Positions 22,101 to 38,710 of a stretch of 64,000 nucleotides of DNA are shown here, in pieces (position 1 is the stretch's first letter; the number at the start of each line of letters is the position of its first letter). The notes under the pieces are model-generated. The model did no database searches, had not been told where the DNA came from, and was given only the letters and a program-made list of their open reading frames with translations. The position numbers were made by a program, and so were the translations under genes. This DNA is from Acanthochromis polyacanthus (Eukaryota > Chordata > Actinopteri > Pomacentridae): NCBI RefSeq assembly GCF_021347895.1, contig NC_067124.1:20388521-20452520 (forward strand), given 5' to 3'.

Positions 22101-25100
22101 CTTTTCTTAAACATGCAGGATCAAAATATGTGTAAATTCAAATTCTAATTATATAAAGAATTAAATAAAGATTTCATCAGCAATAATTAGCTGAAAATCC
22201 TTAGCTGTATTAACTCAGTCGAGTGTACAACCCATCGACATCAGCAGATGTTTTCTTCGTCTGCTTCTTCTACCAAGTTTATTCACTTTCAGGTGATTAG
22301 GCTGGACTACCAATCAAGCAAAGTGGGTAATTACCCCAAGAGTCTGCACTGTAAGAGGGTCATTTTTCAGCTGTACTGGAAAACCCAAAATAAATATCCA
22401 CTGCTTGGTTTGTGGGAACTTGAACAAACATACGGTTGAACAGGGATACAGATAACAGAGTACCAAGTGCAAATCTCTCGTCAGAATGTAGAGCAGGTCA
22501 ACTCTGTCCTGCTGCATAAGTCTATTTGTGCACCTCCGAGAGGAAAGGGACACCACTTATTGATCAACATCCATAATCTGAAAAGTGTGATTGTAAAACA
22601 CAGCTGTTGAGTCATTATAGCTTACATGTTGTTAGGAAAATAACTAATGCCATTAAGAATATTTGTCTAAAAGATAACAGCTTGAGACGATCCTCTCCTT
22701 TTGTCTCTATACCACATAATTACATGCACAATAGTGAGTATTATGTTTTACTGATTACATGTACGTAGGGCCACGTTACTTCAACACCATGGACCGAGCA
22801 TTGTTGAAACTTACTGAATTTAACTGTAAAATCTAGTGAAAATCCCAAGTTCTCAAGGAGCCTCAAATATGCCAAGATAATTTAAATCTTGAATGTAATC
22901 ATTCTTCCACATGGAATGGTGCAGCAATAAAAACCGGGATTTAATTTTATTTTTTGTTCTTGTTGTCCGTAGTGTGACAGAAACAGTAAGAAAGAAACAA
23001 TGTAAAGACTCTACATCAACATAATATGCTTAATTTCGGTATGTGAATATTTAGCATATTATTAGTTTGCTTGCTCTGCTTTTTCATTTATTTACTGACC
23101 ATTTTAATTGTATTGTATTGGTAGTTTGATCCTTGATGCCTCCACATGCTAAAGGACCCTTGGGTAGGACACAGAACCCCAAGTTGCTCACGATAGCAAG
23201 CAAGTACCACAGCTGGTATGTGAGAATGGATGAATGTGAAACTTATTGTAGAGTGTGTGGTAGAACCTGAAAAAGTTTAAAAAACACTATACAAGTGCAG
23301 ATCTTTCAGTATGCCAACAGACAACTCTGTCACAGCGGACACTGAAGCCTCCTTCCATGAACAGGAGCAATATTTGCACTGCATGTGGATACTTTTTATT
23401 TAAGGCTCTGTAGACCAAACTAAGCCTGGATGCAACTGGACTGGAACTGCAGGGCTAAGAAGATTAGACAAGATTTACCTACCCAGCAGTCGTCAGCAGC
23501 ACAGTTCATACTGAGCTGGTGCATAGCAACAGGTCAGTGAGCCCTGTGCACTACAGTAACATTCACCACAGACCAGGACAGAAGCCTATTGAGCAGAAAT
23601 GGGAGCTACTGTTTCCTTATGACCTCACATGGGAGTTTACTCCCATCCTACAGGTAAGGCTCTAGAAAAGGTCAGCTCTATCTGAGCATTCTCCAATATC
23701 AAGTTTCCATCCAGGTTTCTGTTTATATCTGTGACTGAGTATGATGTCATAGCATGGCACCATCCACCTACAGATGGCGTAACTTTCTTTATTAGCCTGC
23801 ACCCGACTACTGAGTAAAACTAGATAAAAATCCATTACTCCAGCTATACTATTACAAGCTTTTATGAGCTGTATTACATAAACACTGTAGTTTTTGTTCT
23901 TTTTCTCATCAGTATAGTACAATGTGAGAAGACCAAGCTTCAGCATGGCAGAATATATCCTGTGGACAGTGTTTACATGGACATTCAAGGGAGTACTCTG
24001 CACCTGCAGGTTCCTTTGGGTGAGTGTAAAATACGTCTTTGGTTTCATATTTAGATATCTTGTTCCTAACATATTTTGATGCGGGTTCCATTATGTGGTG
24101 ATTATAAATCGTGCACATTTACATTGCAGATATGCCCCTACAATGCAATCAAATTCTTACCAAGAGAAAAGCACATTACAGAGGACAAAAGTCAACAACC
24201 GAAACAACGTGGCGGTAAGGACCTCATCACATCAAAGCATGGAATATTTACTTTCAACTGAAAAGGCTTTGACAGTTTTTATTTTATTCATAGTTGCTTT
24301 AGCTCAATCAGCCTTCAAACGTCATTGGCTCCTTTGTTTTATTTGGAAGGATTACAAAAGATTAACTTCCTTTATCCCTGTTAATGAACTGTCTTGGAAT
24401 AAAATCTGTCACATCTATCATCGTTGAATGTAAACTGATGACAGGGTCCATTATCTTATTTTTCTGAATACAAAGGCCCATCTGCAGCCTTCTGTAATAT
24501 TTCATCTCCTTCATACACGTGTAAAGTACAGATATAAGATGATGACCTTTTTTGTTACTTACCAGGTTCTGAGAGTAAAGGGATTGCAGCCATACCAGGC
24601 AGCCCTGATCATACAACTGGCCTTCAAAAAAGACTGACCAAAACTGAGAAAGAGATCCTGTCACTCAAAACAAGGATCGCTTGTGAGAGAGCATCATGGG
24701 AAAGGAGGTTTGCAGTGCTGCAAAGAAATCAGGAAGAGCTACGTAATCAGGTGTGCTTGTGAATTTGTGTGGTTGAGGTTTTCTTTAGACGTGGGATGGA
24801 TTCCTCAATCCCTTAAATTCTGTCAGACATATAGGTCACATTTGATGCACAACAAACAGAAGATGAAGTCTAAACGAGCAGACACTTATAAAATTGTCCA
24901 AAATTTGTTATCCTAGTTAATTTTATTATTGTTCTGTGTGTTAATTCACTAAACTCATTTACATGCGTCCTGCTGCTGCAGGTATTAATCATTTAATAAA
25001 TTCAGGGAAATACTCCCCAAAAACATCTCAGACTAAACTGTGATTAATTTTGTGATGGCTCATCTGTTTGATGTAAAGAGAAGTGCACATCGTGATTTGC

Positions 25101-28100
25101 TGTTGGACCCTGAACCAGACTGATCCGCTCTTCAAGTGATCATTTGCATTTAGAAATATTTAATGTAGTTATCTTCAGTATTCTTCCACATGTGCTCAGC
25201 TGCCTTGTTCAGGAGCCACATATGGATCCTGCTGCAGTCTGATGCTCCAGGTATTTGATAAAAATTTGGAAAGAAACCATCAAGCAGCTGGAAGCAACAA
25301 ACAAAGCTTCTGTTAATGTCTTTTGGGGTGAAGGAAACCCAGATTACACTCATTACTGGTGAGTATTGTTAAGCTAATATGTTGAGGTCTGTTTTTATTG
25401 CAGTGAAGTTTATTATTATGAACATTTCAATTTATTTCCTATTATAAAATTTGAAATTGCAGGGCAAAGTGAATGAGAAAGGTTCTTTTTAAGTCTGTAT
25501 TTGGCGTACAAACTTCCTTTTGCTCCATCTTTGGTGCTGAAATGTGGAAAAAATCTTCCCCAAATCACTTCACAAAACTCAGAGTACCATTGCTTGTGTA
25601 TGCCTATCCTTTAATAGTCCAGCTTAGGAAAGCTACTTTTGGACCTGCACTCAATTCTGTTAACAAGACAGAAATGCTTTTCCTACATTTTTGCACAAAT
25701 ATTTATTTCTAAATCAGTTCCTTCCTCCCTCACTTTGCTCTACAATTTAAAATCTATCCAGCAATGTCCATGAAAATTAAACTTTCTGCAATAAAAAAGA
25801 GATAAACTGCTTAGATTAATGATACTCACGATAAATAAAAGAAATTCATATTTTCCCAGCAGATTGTAGCAGGAACTGAAGTTTCTTTAATAGGGTTTCT
25901 CAAATACTTGCAGCATCAGACTACTGCATGTGTGCCTTCAAAGCGAGACAGTTAAATAAAATAAAGTACCTCCAGCACCAAGACTGATCAGTCTGTGCCA
26001 AGCTTCAGTGACAAGTCACACTCTGTGCCTTTCTTCACATCAGACAGGTGAATTCTCATACATGCAGTTTAGTTTGTTGACGTCAGCTGAGTTTATTGAT
26101 TTATTTTTATTTCATCACTGTGTATTGTACAATACTTGCTGCACTGTCTACTCTTGTGTGAATGGCAAATATGGCATGCATGCTCTTTCTGCCACTGTGG
26201 TGCATACACTACCTGTCAAAAGTTTAGAACACCTCAAATTTTCCATTTTTTAAAAATTCAAATTCAAATAGTTCAACTCCAATGGATAGCTTGAAATGTT
26301 ACATAAGTGGTGAACTGCCATAAGTTGAAATTGAAAAATAATGTACATTTCAGAATATACAAAAACACCTTTTTCAGGCAAGAAATGGGTTAACTCAAAA
26401 CTGTTCTGCAGCAATGGAGGTTGATCAAGCCCTGGAAGTTGGTGCTAACAATTCCTACAGATATTCCAACTTTTCTTGATTACTTACAACCCCTCTGTCT
26501 GCATAAAAGTAGTGTTGGAACACACCGTGGCACCATACCTTCGTGAGCATTATTTGAACAGCATTTTACTGCAGAAAGTAGGGTGTTGCTATAAAAATGG
26601 CAAGGGAAAGGCAATTAACAATAGAAATGGAGACAGACCATCATGACATTTAAAAATGTAGGTCTTTCCTACAGAGAAGCTGCAAAAAAAGAAGTCAAGG
26701 TGTCAGTGAGTACAGTTTTCTTCACCATCAAAAGGCACCCAGAAACTGGGGGAAACTCTGACAGGAAGGGGTCTGGAAGACCCAAAGCCACAACAGAATC
26801 TGAAGACAAGTTTCTGAGAGTCAACAACTTGGTGATAGGCGGCTCACAGGACAACAGCTTCAAGCACAGCTTAATAGTGGTTGTACTGAGCAAGTCTCAG
26901 TTTCAACTGGTAAGAGAATTCTTCGAGTTGCAGGTTTGACAGGCCGAGTTGCAGCAAGAAAAACATTGCTAAGATGTCACAGTAAGAAAGAGGCTTGCCT
27001 GGGCCATTAAACACCACCAATGGGCTAGACTGGAGGAAGGTATTATGGACTGCTGAATCAAAATATGAAATCTTTGGTTCAACATGCAGTATTCTTGTAT
27101 GCCGTTGAGTAGGTGAAAGAATGGTTCCTCAGCGTGTGGTGTCAACTATCAAACATGGAGGAGGAAGCCTGATGGTCTCGGGCTGTTTTGCTGTCTTGTA
27201 CAGAGTGAGAGGAACCCTGAGCCAAAACGGCTACCACAACATTCTGCAGCGCCATGCGGTACCTTCTGGTATGTTCCTAGTTGGTCAGGGGTTCATCCTA
27301 CAGCAAGATAACGACCTTAAACATAAGTCCAAGCTATGCCAGGAAGAACAAGATGGTAAGCTTGAAAACATGGAGTGTCCAGCACAGTCTTCACACTTGA
27401 ACCCCATGGAGCTGGTTTAGGATGAACTGGACAGAAGCGTGAAAGCAAAGAAACCTACAAGTGCCACGCATTTATGGGAACTTCTGCAACAGAGTTGGGA
27501 AGAACTTTCTGAAGAATATTTGATTTCCACTGTGGAAAGAATGCCACAAGTGTGTTTATCTGTTATATCTGCCAAAGGTGGCTACTTTGATGAGTCAAAA
27601 ATTTAGAATACATTTTGGTTTCTACAATGAGACATTAAACTGCATAATTTCCAATAAAAAATTTGGAAAAAATGGGGTGTTCTAAAACTTTTGATCAGTA
27701 GTATATGTCTGAATGAAGCTATGATGAACATTAATGGATAAGTGAACTGTGACTCTTTTCAGACTTTCACTCTGTTCCGTTAACCTGACGGCAACTTATC
27801 AAGTTGACTGATGAATCCATCAGTGTTATGGATCTCATGTTGCAAAAAGTCCTAAAATTTCAGGCGTGGGTTGGGTTTTGGTGGTGATAAACCTCTATAA
27901 TTCAGATGCACCAAACAGCATTAAAGGTAAAGCTGTACAAAATACAACTCGCCAAACACACAGTCAGACAAAGGAGTTACCGAGGTGCAGCCGATGATGG
28001 CAGGTGCAGAGCAGAGCTTCCACATGACCCCCTCCTTCTCACACACTACACTGATTGCCCACCTGGCTCTTATATTCTCCTCAGTGACCTGCGCACACGT

Positions 28101-30967
28101 CTATTAAAAAACACAATATCAAACATCCTTTATACTTAAAATACATAAATACAATTAACAGTCTGATACAAATGAAAGAAAACACATGATAGCCCAACAA
28201 AATACTAAATAGAGATCAAACTTATTCAAAAATCCCCCCTGTAACCCTTCCTCTCTCTCCTCTCTGATCTCTCAATTCCACCTAATCAGATAAGCATCAA
28301 CTGCTGGTATCCTGTAGCCACATCCTCATGTGTGCACTCCATGGAAAATGCCCCCCTGAAGTTAAGCTCGAGAGAGAGAGAGGTTAACAGGCTTCCCCCA
28401 ACACAAAACCAAATAAATAAATTTGTATCAGTCTGTCCAACTGTCAATATGCATGTATACTTTCCTTAGTGAGGGGGATGCTTTCCAGCTCCCTCACAGT
28501 GTGACTTTAAAAAGTGTCCAGAGTGCACATTCGGATGTCAACATGTTCAGAAGCTGTCATATTAATGGACACAGTGTGTGTTTGCAGAGACTTATAACTG
28601 TTAAAGGGTTTATGTGAAACCTTTTTTAACCACTGGATGTCACTGGAGCTCCAACTTTTCAAACCAAAATGAACTCGCTTGTCCGCCACATTTTTCCCCT
28701 TCCTTCACTCTTGATTTCAACAAGTAAGGTTGTGTACACAAGAGCCAACAACAACCAAAAAAAATCCAGCTACAGCCATAACCCCATTGTAAAATGGATG
28801 CCATGGCTGTAGCGAGTTGTTGTCAACTCAAGTAACTTCATTTTCCCTTCGCTTGTCTTGCATTCTCTCCACTTATGTCTGTTCTGCTTTGTGCACATCT
28901 GTTTCCATGGTCCATCAGACCTGAGCCAGGACTAGATCCGCTCATGGACACATTGGAAGTGAAGAGGAAGCAATAGAGACTTTTAAACTGTGCTGAAATG
29001 GGGAAAAAATGCCCATAAATCTGGTAGAGTGGCATGAAGAAAGTACCTTGTTTTTAAATAGTTTCTTTTAAGAGCTGAATCTTGAACTGCATTTTTGCTT
29101 CTTAAGTGTGAAGAGGGCCACAGGTTTTAGCAGATGGGACTCACATGCACCGAAGTGTACTAGAATGTAGCAAAATGCATGCACATACAATACACAGAGG
29201 GAATGTGAATACACGCTGCTTAGGATGCCATTGCTACACTTTATCTTCTCATAGCAGATAGTTGTTTCCATATTGCACCCTGAACTGCCCCTTTTCTCCT
29301 CAGCTGGTCTCTACAGCTGGAGGCTTGGTGAGAGTGGGCAGTAGTGATGGAGAGTCAGGAGTGGACAATGGAGAAGTGTTTGATGAATGCTCAAGTAAGT
29401 GATAATAATTCAATGTACGACAATGACCCAACAATGACAGAAACACTGCGTTTATTTTCAATATTCTTATACGTGCATGCTGTTGAAATAGGCTGCACAG
29501 TGGCTCGGTGGTTAGGAGGATTAAGTGGTGTATAGATGATGAATGGGTGGATGCTGTTGAGCTCAACAATGGTGTTAATGCCTATTTTCTAATAAACAGG
29601 TAGACTTCACCGACACCGAAGGTCTGAAGTATCATCAAGGAGTGACAGTTATGCATGTAGTTTGTCAGGCAGTCAGATGTCCTTGTCATCATCAGCGCTG
29701 AGCTCCAGACTTGCCTCCTCCTCATCTTCAGCCTCCAGGTACAGTCAGGAAAGAAGTAATTCTGCAGTGAGCTAAATGGAAATATTGATACCATACTCAC
29801 AGCTATACCAGTTGTGTAGCTTAGCTGAGCACAAAGACAGGAAATATAAAAAGTTTTTCGAAACAAAATATGTGCTTAGCTTTAGAAACATCTCTGAGAC
29901 TGTCATTTTATGATGTTTTCTTTTTCATATGTCACACTTGAAGCATTGTAGAATATAACAATGACACCTCAGTTTTGCTGTATTACGAATAAAGCAGCTG
30001 TTTCCTTCAGTGTCAGATCATGGAGGACAACACAAGGGCCACATCGGGTTTTTGTCCCCCACTCTCCCATGGATCTTCAGCTGGGCCACCAGGTCAGGAT
30101 CATGCTGCCTTCTGGAAGAATCAGCACAGGAACCATTCGTTTCCTGGGTCACCTCCAGGGGGAAGCAGATCTCCACCTTGGCGTGGAGCTGCAGACTCCT
30201 GATCCAGGACTGCGTGACGGCCGCCACAAGGGACACAGCTACTTTGAATGGTAACTGATATCATTTTCCTACAACATGAAAACAAGCATCATGTAGATTC
30301 GTCATGTGTCTCAGGCTGTGCAACATGACATTAAGTGTTACGCTGTAATTCAGTGGATTCACTGAAAGTCCCTCAATGGTGCTTTACCTGGATAATTTCA
30401 AGGTCAATCAAATGCATTTGAACCCTTTTAATGGCTTGCAGTGCTGATTTACCTGAAGCTGTATTTCCTTCATTCGTAAATCACAAACTACATTAAAACA
30501 TCCACATTTTATGTTCTGACATTAAATAATGCCCTCTGCAGTCACTTTGTTATTAGGGTGTGATTCCACCAGCATGACCGAAATACATTTAATTCCACAA
30601 TAGGGTATCTGTGAATGTAGGTATGACACTGTACACCTTAAGACAAACTATGCCTACAGGCATACTTCACCAAATCCTCTGCACTTAGTGGTTGAGCCTT
30701 ATATGCAAATCTTGGCACACCTTTACAGGTTTAAATTCCAGCACTGAAGAAATGAGGCGTGAACTCACCTAACGTACAACAATTACAAATTGGACTTTTT
30801 AGTTTTGTAACAGGTTGTGAAAAACAACAAACACATAAATTACCTTACACTTGAAATGTTGCTAGTCTTTCTCTCATGTTTTGAATTTTGACTTTTCTGT
30901 CCTTTGCAGCAAACCTGGATATGGTGCCTTTGTACCATTCCACAAACTACTGATGGCCTGGGAATAA
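19101..30967 (+). CDS. CAP-Gly domain protein with coiled coil
   Basis: Eight exons keep phase: 19101-19119, 23487-23653, 24130-24214, 24566-24750, 29304-29394, 29600-29738, 30011-30250 and 30910-30967 (TAA), giving 327 aa. Exon 1 (MPKNRC) is the least certain. The fourth exon encodes a charged coiled-coil segment (residues ~105-150, LQKRLTKTEKEILSLKTRIA). Exons 5-6 are Ser/Arg-rich (RSDSYACSLSGSQMSLSSSA). Exons 7-8 encode a C-terminal CAP-Gly-like fold: GHQVRIMLPSGRISTGTIRF, LGVELQTP, then GYGAFVPFHKL, matching the usual order of RV..G..G.IRF.G, GVEL..P and YG.FVP. The canonical GKNDG-type groove is replaced by GLRDGRHKG, so microtubule or EB-tail binding is plausible but not assured. I cannot name the family member. 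A poly(A) signal follows at 31152. Confidence 0.7.
19120..21780 (+). other. Long first intron, nothing recognised
   Basis: Part of the 4.4-kb first intron in the CAP-Gly gene model. AT-rich, with no exon or repeat that I can defend. ORFs around 19649-19852 and 20177-20428 have no recognisable domain. Confidence 0.35.
21790..22100. repeat. Widespread fish interspersed repeat
   Basis: Contains phrases I recognise from a repeat common in teleost genomes: CTGGAGTCTATCCCAGCTGA, then a bracket of CACTCACATTCACACCTACG and CAATTTAGAGTTACC, GGACTGTGGGAGGAAGCC, and an end reading GCTAACCACTGTGCAGCCC. Its transposon class is not evident from this copy. The open frame across it is not a gene. Confidence 0.7.
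23140..23330. repeat. Degenerate SINE/LINE 3' fragment
   Basis: Resembles the common fish motif order CCTTGGG.AGACAC..AACCCCAAGTTGCT, a run of GTGAATGGATGAATGTGAA, and a tail with AAAACACTATACAAGTGCAG. Heavily mutated. Confidence 0.5.
24751..26206 (+). other. Intron of CAP-Gly gene, left part
   Basis: AT-rich sequence between the coiled-coil exon and the Tc1 relic. Possible weak exons around 25200-25250 were considered but not supported by phase. Confidence 0.35.
26207..27701 (+). mobile_element. Tc1/mariner relic in CAP-Gly gene intron
   Basis: The ends are CACTACCTGTCAAAAGTTTA at the left and, inverted, CTACTGATCAAAAGTTTTAG at the right, each beside TA. The ACTACC.GTCAAAAGTTT.GA motif is typical of a widespread fish Tc1 family. 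The element is about 1.5 kb and sense-oriented with the host gene. Confidence 0.9.
26600..27600 (+). pseudogene. Decayed Tc1 transposase
   Basis: Pieces are readable in different frames: an N-terminal HTH with YREAAKKEVKVSVSTVFFTI and GSGRPKAT (GRPK-like linker), then STIKHGGGSLMVSGCFAV, FILQQDNDLKHKS for the second catalytic Asp, and a degenerate SSHLNPMELV in place of the S.DLNPIE motif, followed by a stop. It has several frameshifts. Confidence 0.88.
27702..29303 (+). other. Intron of CAP-Gly gene, right part
   Basis: No exon recognised. A short AG-rich run lies near 28370-28382. Otherwise unique sequence. Confidence 0.35.
29485..29560. repeat. Internally deleted copy of the 21.8-kb repeat
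   Basis: GGCTGCACAGTGGCTCGGTG joins directly to AGGATTAAGTGGTGTATAGA. Read in reverse complement, these are the two ends of the repeat at 21790-22100 (TATCTATACATCGCTTAATCC start, CCACTGTGCAGCC end) with the middle missing. Confidence 0.55.
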
Positions 30968-31151
30968 CTGACATAGAGGTGTGAGGCAGAGCTGCCCTTG
31001 AACTCCACAAACAAATGAATGCAGATCAGTAATCATGGATGTGACACCTTATTATAATGAGGAACATATTTGTAAGAAAATCCATGTAAAAACATTTAAG
31101 ATATGTATCTTGTCTGTGAATAGGAATATATTTAATTGTCACACTATTCAC

Positions 31152-31157
31152 AATAAA
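31152..31157 (+). terminator. Poly(A) signal of CAP-Gly gene
   Basis: AATAAA 185 bases after the stop codon at 30967, the first canonical signal downstream. Confidence 0.6.
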
Positions 31158-31489
31158 AATAACATTTGAACAAGCAGTTCCAAGGTGTTGTGTGAAGCTT
31201 GTGGGGAATAATATGCGAGAGTTACAGACTGAATGCCTGTTTTTGTTGAACTAGCAAAAGGTTAGCTTCAAGTATGTTGGCTGTCGGTCTTAAGACAAAC
31301 CGTTGGCCACTGAGAAAAAAATATTTTCCTGACTTGAGTGGTGTTCAAATATTAGAACAAAGGGATTTTCACTTAACGCAAATATGAGCATGGCTCTAGG
31401 GCTTACTGTCAAACGTGGCATGTTTCAAAGGTTAATACATGATGAAGTCTGTTCTGACATGAAAATTTAGCCTCATTGTAGTGTGAAGT

Positions 31490-31615
31490 AATTTTATTTG
31501 TATTTTTATTTATTTATTTTATTTTATTTTGTTTTAATTTGTACAGCACTTGGTTGACAGTGTTGTTTTTAAAGCGCTTTGGAAATAAAGTTGGATTGGA
31601 TTGGACTGGTAACTG
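31490..31615 (+). repeat. LINE-type 3' tail
   Basis: The order TTTGTACAGCACTTGGTTGAC, AAAGCGCTTTGGAAATAAAG and a short TTGGAT/TTGGA terminal run matches the 3' ends of L2/CR1-like elements that are common in fish. Only the tail is present. An AT-rich TTTTA run precedes it. Confidence 0.6.
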
Positions 31616-32042
31616 CACAACACTGCCCACTGTGGCACACAAATTACAATGCAAAAAAAAAAAAAAAACACACTATCTGCACATTTCTTGACAAACGGAC
31701 AGAAATTGTAACATTGCATGAAAGACATGCACTACTTAAATCATTCAGTCAATCATCACACTCAACTCCTGCTGATAGGAGAAAATTTAATCTACCAAAG
31801 CCGCTGACTGACGGACTAGCTGACAATGGCATCCTTAGCATCAAAAATTGATTTTAAATCTCCAAGTTAGATAAAGCATCTTTTTTATTATTACTATCAT
31901 TATTTCTTTTTTTAATCAAGCTAGAACACACACACGCTTGAAATGATGTTTTCTATTCACATTTATGGATTTTATCTCTTACAATAAACATGTACAGTAA
32001 GTGATTTAAAACCAAGACACACATTTTAAATTTGCATATTTT

Positions 32043-32048
32043 TATTGT
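32043..32048 (-). terminator. Candidate poly(A) signal of zc3h12a
   Basis: AATAAA on the minus strand about 700 bases after the zc3h12a stop. This would give a 3' UTR of roughly 0.7 kb. Other signals are possible. Confidence 0.4.
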
Positions 32049-32748
32049 CATTTCCAATCATACAGTGACCCATATACACATGTATTGTTACAGTTTGTTC
32101 AAAGAACGTTTCATGAAATCAAAGCTAATTTACAGGAAAAGGATGATGATGCACCAGCAAATTCCTTTCCCTAGGGTCAAAGTCATTTTATCAGTTTCAC
32201 TTTCCTAGCTAGAGTAGCATTTATTTTAAATAACATTGGGAAATCCAGATCCTCTACTGGATTGACACTGAGTGAGTACATTGTTGTGTTCATGTATACT
32301 GTAGTTGCACCTGACAGAGACAATACTGAACAGTAGGCTGTTCTGGAGAACTATCATTAAAATAATAGAACGCATAATACTTTATACAGCAATTCCTTAT
32401 TGCGTGAGAACTTATAATAAAGTATATTTGATGCAATATGCATCTACAATCTAAACTCTAGAAACTTAATCAGAACAGTTTTTGGTCTAGAGGCACTTTG
32501 CATCCAAAACATGGATGACAAGGTCACATTTGACTATAATGTCATACAAATATATATAACTCAGAACAGATTTACTCACCTGTTCATTCATACAAAGCCA
32601 CATTTGATTTCTAGAATGGCATATTGCACAGAACACTCAAAAACACTCGCCTATAGCCTCTACACAAGGTTGTTAAGAAATTCTGTTTGCTGTGACAAAC
32701 GTCATCACAAGCATCATGTCAGTTCTGAATGAACAGGACAGAAAATAA

Positions 32749-37082
<4,334 letters not shown>

Positions 37083-37084
37083 CC

Positions 37085-37123
37085 TTAAGCATCTGATTTT
37101 CTTCTTAGCAACATGGAAGACAT
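37085..37123 (-). promoter_or_regulatory. Upstream ORF of zc3h12a
   Basis: ATG at 37123 opens a 12-codon ORF whose TAA (37085-37087) lies two bases before the main ATG at 37082. Further uORFs start at 38569 (crossing the 5' UTR splice) and just upstream of the main start (overlapping it out of frame). Such uORFs often dampen translation. Confidence 0.5.
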
Positions 37124-37158
37124 ATTATGCCTTGATCAGGGTGATATTCTTCCAGTGA

Positions 37159-38535
37159 CTGAAGAAAAACAACATTTAATCAGACATCCATATTTCAACC
37201 TTTAAGTACACTCTACACTTATCTTTATTTTCTTAAAACAATGCACATTGTACAAGTTTTGCTTTTTCCTTTACTACTAATGTTTATATTTTATATATCT
37301 ATGGTTGTTTACATCTTTTTCTACTTAGGCTTATCTATATAATTTTCCCACCACTTATATTTTTAAGACTTCGAATGGGAGCAGCTGTAAATTAAGCAAT
37401 TTCCCCTTTCAGGAATTGCTCATTCTGATTCCTAACATCCAGTTGTGTCTTTCTGTTTCTTCTCAAGTTGGACTAAGATTGTTAAAATCATCACATCATT
37501 CCACACCCTCTGAAGGACTCATATATATCCTGAACTGACTTGTTCCACCTTATCTTTGAAGTTTGATTACGTTTACAGCGAGCAAAATACACAGTTTTAT
37601 TGGCCACATCATGCCATTAAAGTGGAATAATCTAGATATTTTGTGTATAGTTTTACACATAATTTAACAAAAATTCACCCTGACATATTTGGTTTCTCAT
37701 ACATCTCCACTCAAACCATGATTTTGTCATATGTATTTAAGCGTTTAGAGATCAAATGATGTTTTTAACAGAGCTTGACTGACTTTAGAGCTGCAAGAAT
37801 TTGTCGACCAAGCAACCAGATAACTGACACAAATTAATCTTCAACAACTTTTGTGACTGATTAACTGTTTATTCCTTTTCTTAAGTAGAAACACCAGCAT
37901 TTTGTTACTTCCTGGTGCTCTCACATGAGGGTCGGCTTATTTTCTTAGTCTTAAATTGTCAAAAAAAAAAAAGAGAATATTCTGAGAGTATGGGGTGAAC
38001 AAACCAACAATACTCAAGATACTAAGCCAAATTTCAGATACTCTATCAACTAAATGGTAAAGCAGCTGATAAAAAAAGTAATTTGCAGATTAGAAAAAAA
38101 AATGGGGGCAGCTTATTTGCCTTTAGTTAAACAACTACATCCTATTTTATTCTTTCTTATAGCAGATAAAGGTACAAATAAACATGGTCTTGACGATGAT
38201 TATAGTAATTATAATGAATGGGAATCAAAATCTAATAAAAACAACTCACCTACCAAACAATATAGGGTGTAAGAGGCCTATTCTCTGAACATATTGTAAA
38301 GTTAGACTCTTTGTCTCTCAGTTAATGAAAGAGAAACCAATACAGCGACATTTTTTGTTGCCTATACGATAAGATAAACAAGTAACACCGTGTACCTGGC
38401 CAGAAACTACTCTAAGAATGTGGCTTCTACTTGATACAGGTAACAAGTAGGCCAACAACTCGACATTTCCTCCGTTAACCGCGAGCAGATAGTTACAGCA
38501 AAACCTTACCGCAGAGGAGAGCACCGACAACTTAC
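37159..38535 (-). other. 5' UTR intron of zc3h12a
   Basis: The acceptor TTTTTCTTCAG before 37158 and the donor GAGAAG|GTAAGT after 38536 define this 1.4-kb intron. AT-rich, with no repeat recognised. Confidence 0.6.
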
Positions 38536-38710
38536 CTTCTCTGGTTGTCTCTTTGTCTCGGTGTTCCATTTGAGACTGTTTCAAACTACTGTTTCAAAGT
38601 ACAGTAAGTCTCCTTCGGCCTGATAGCACCGCCCTCCGGGAAATAATTTCCACCTCTCTTCCTCCAGAAGAACGCGCAGAGCCATGAAAAAATTTGCATA
38701 AATGTCAGAT
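38536..38710 (-). promoter_or_regulatory. zc3h12a non-coding first exon and promoter
   Basis: The untranslated exon ends at the strong donor at 38536 and probably starts near 38600-38620. Sequence upstream is relatively GC-rich (CCGGGAGGGCGG-like). An octamer-like ATTTGCAT lies at 38692-38699 (plus strand). No consensus NF-kB decamer was found by eye. Confidence 0.5.

Noticed and set aside
22248..22295. Possible exon starting MFSSSASSTKF before a GT
   Set aside because: Ends in phase 0, which does not fit the phase-1 start required by the next CAP-Gly gene exon at 23487.
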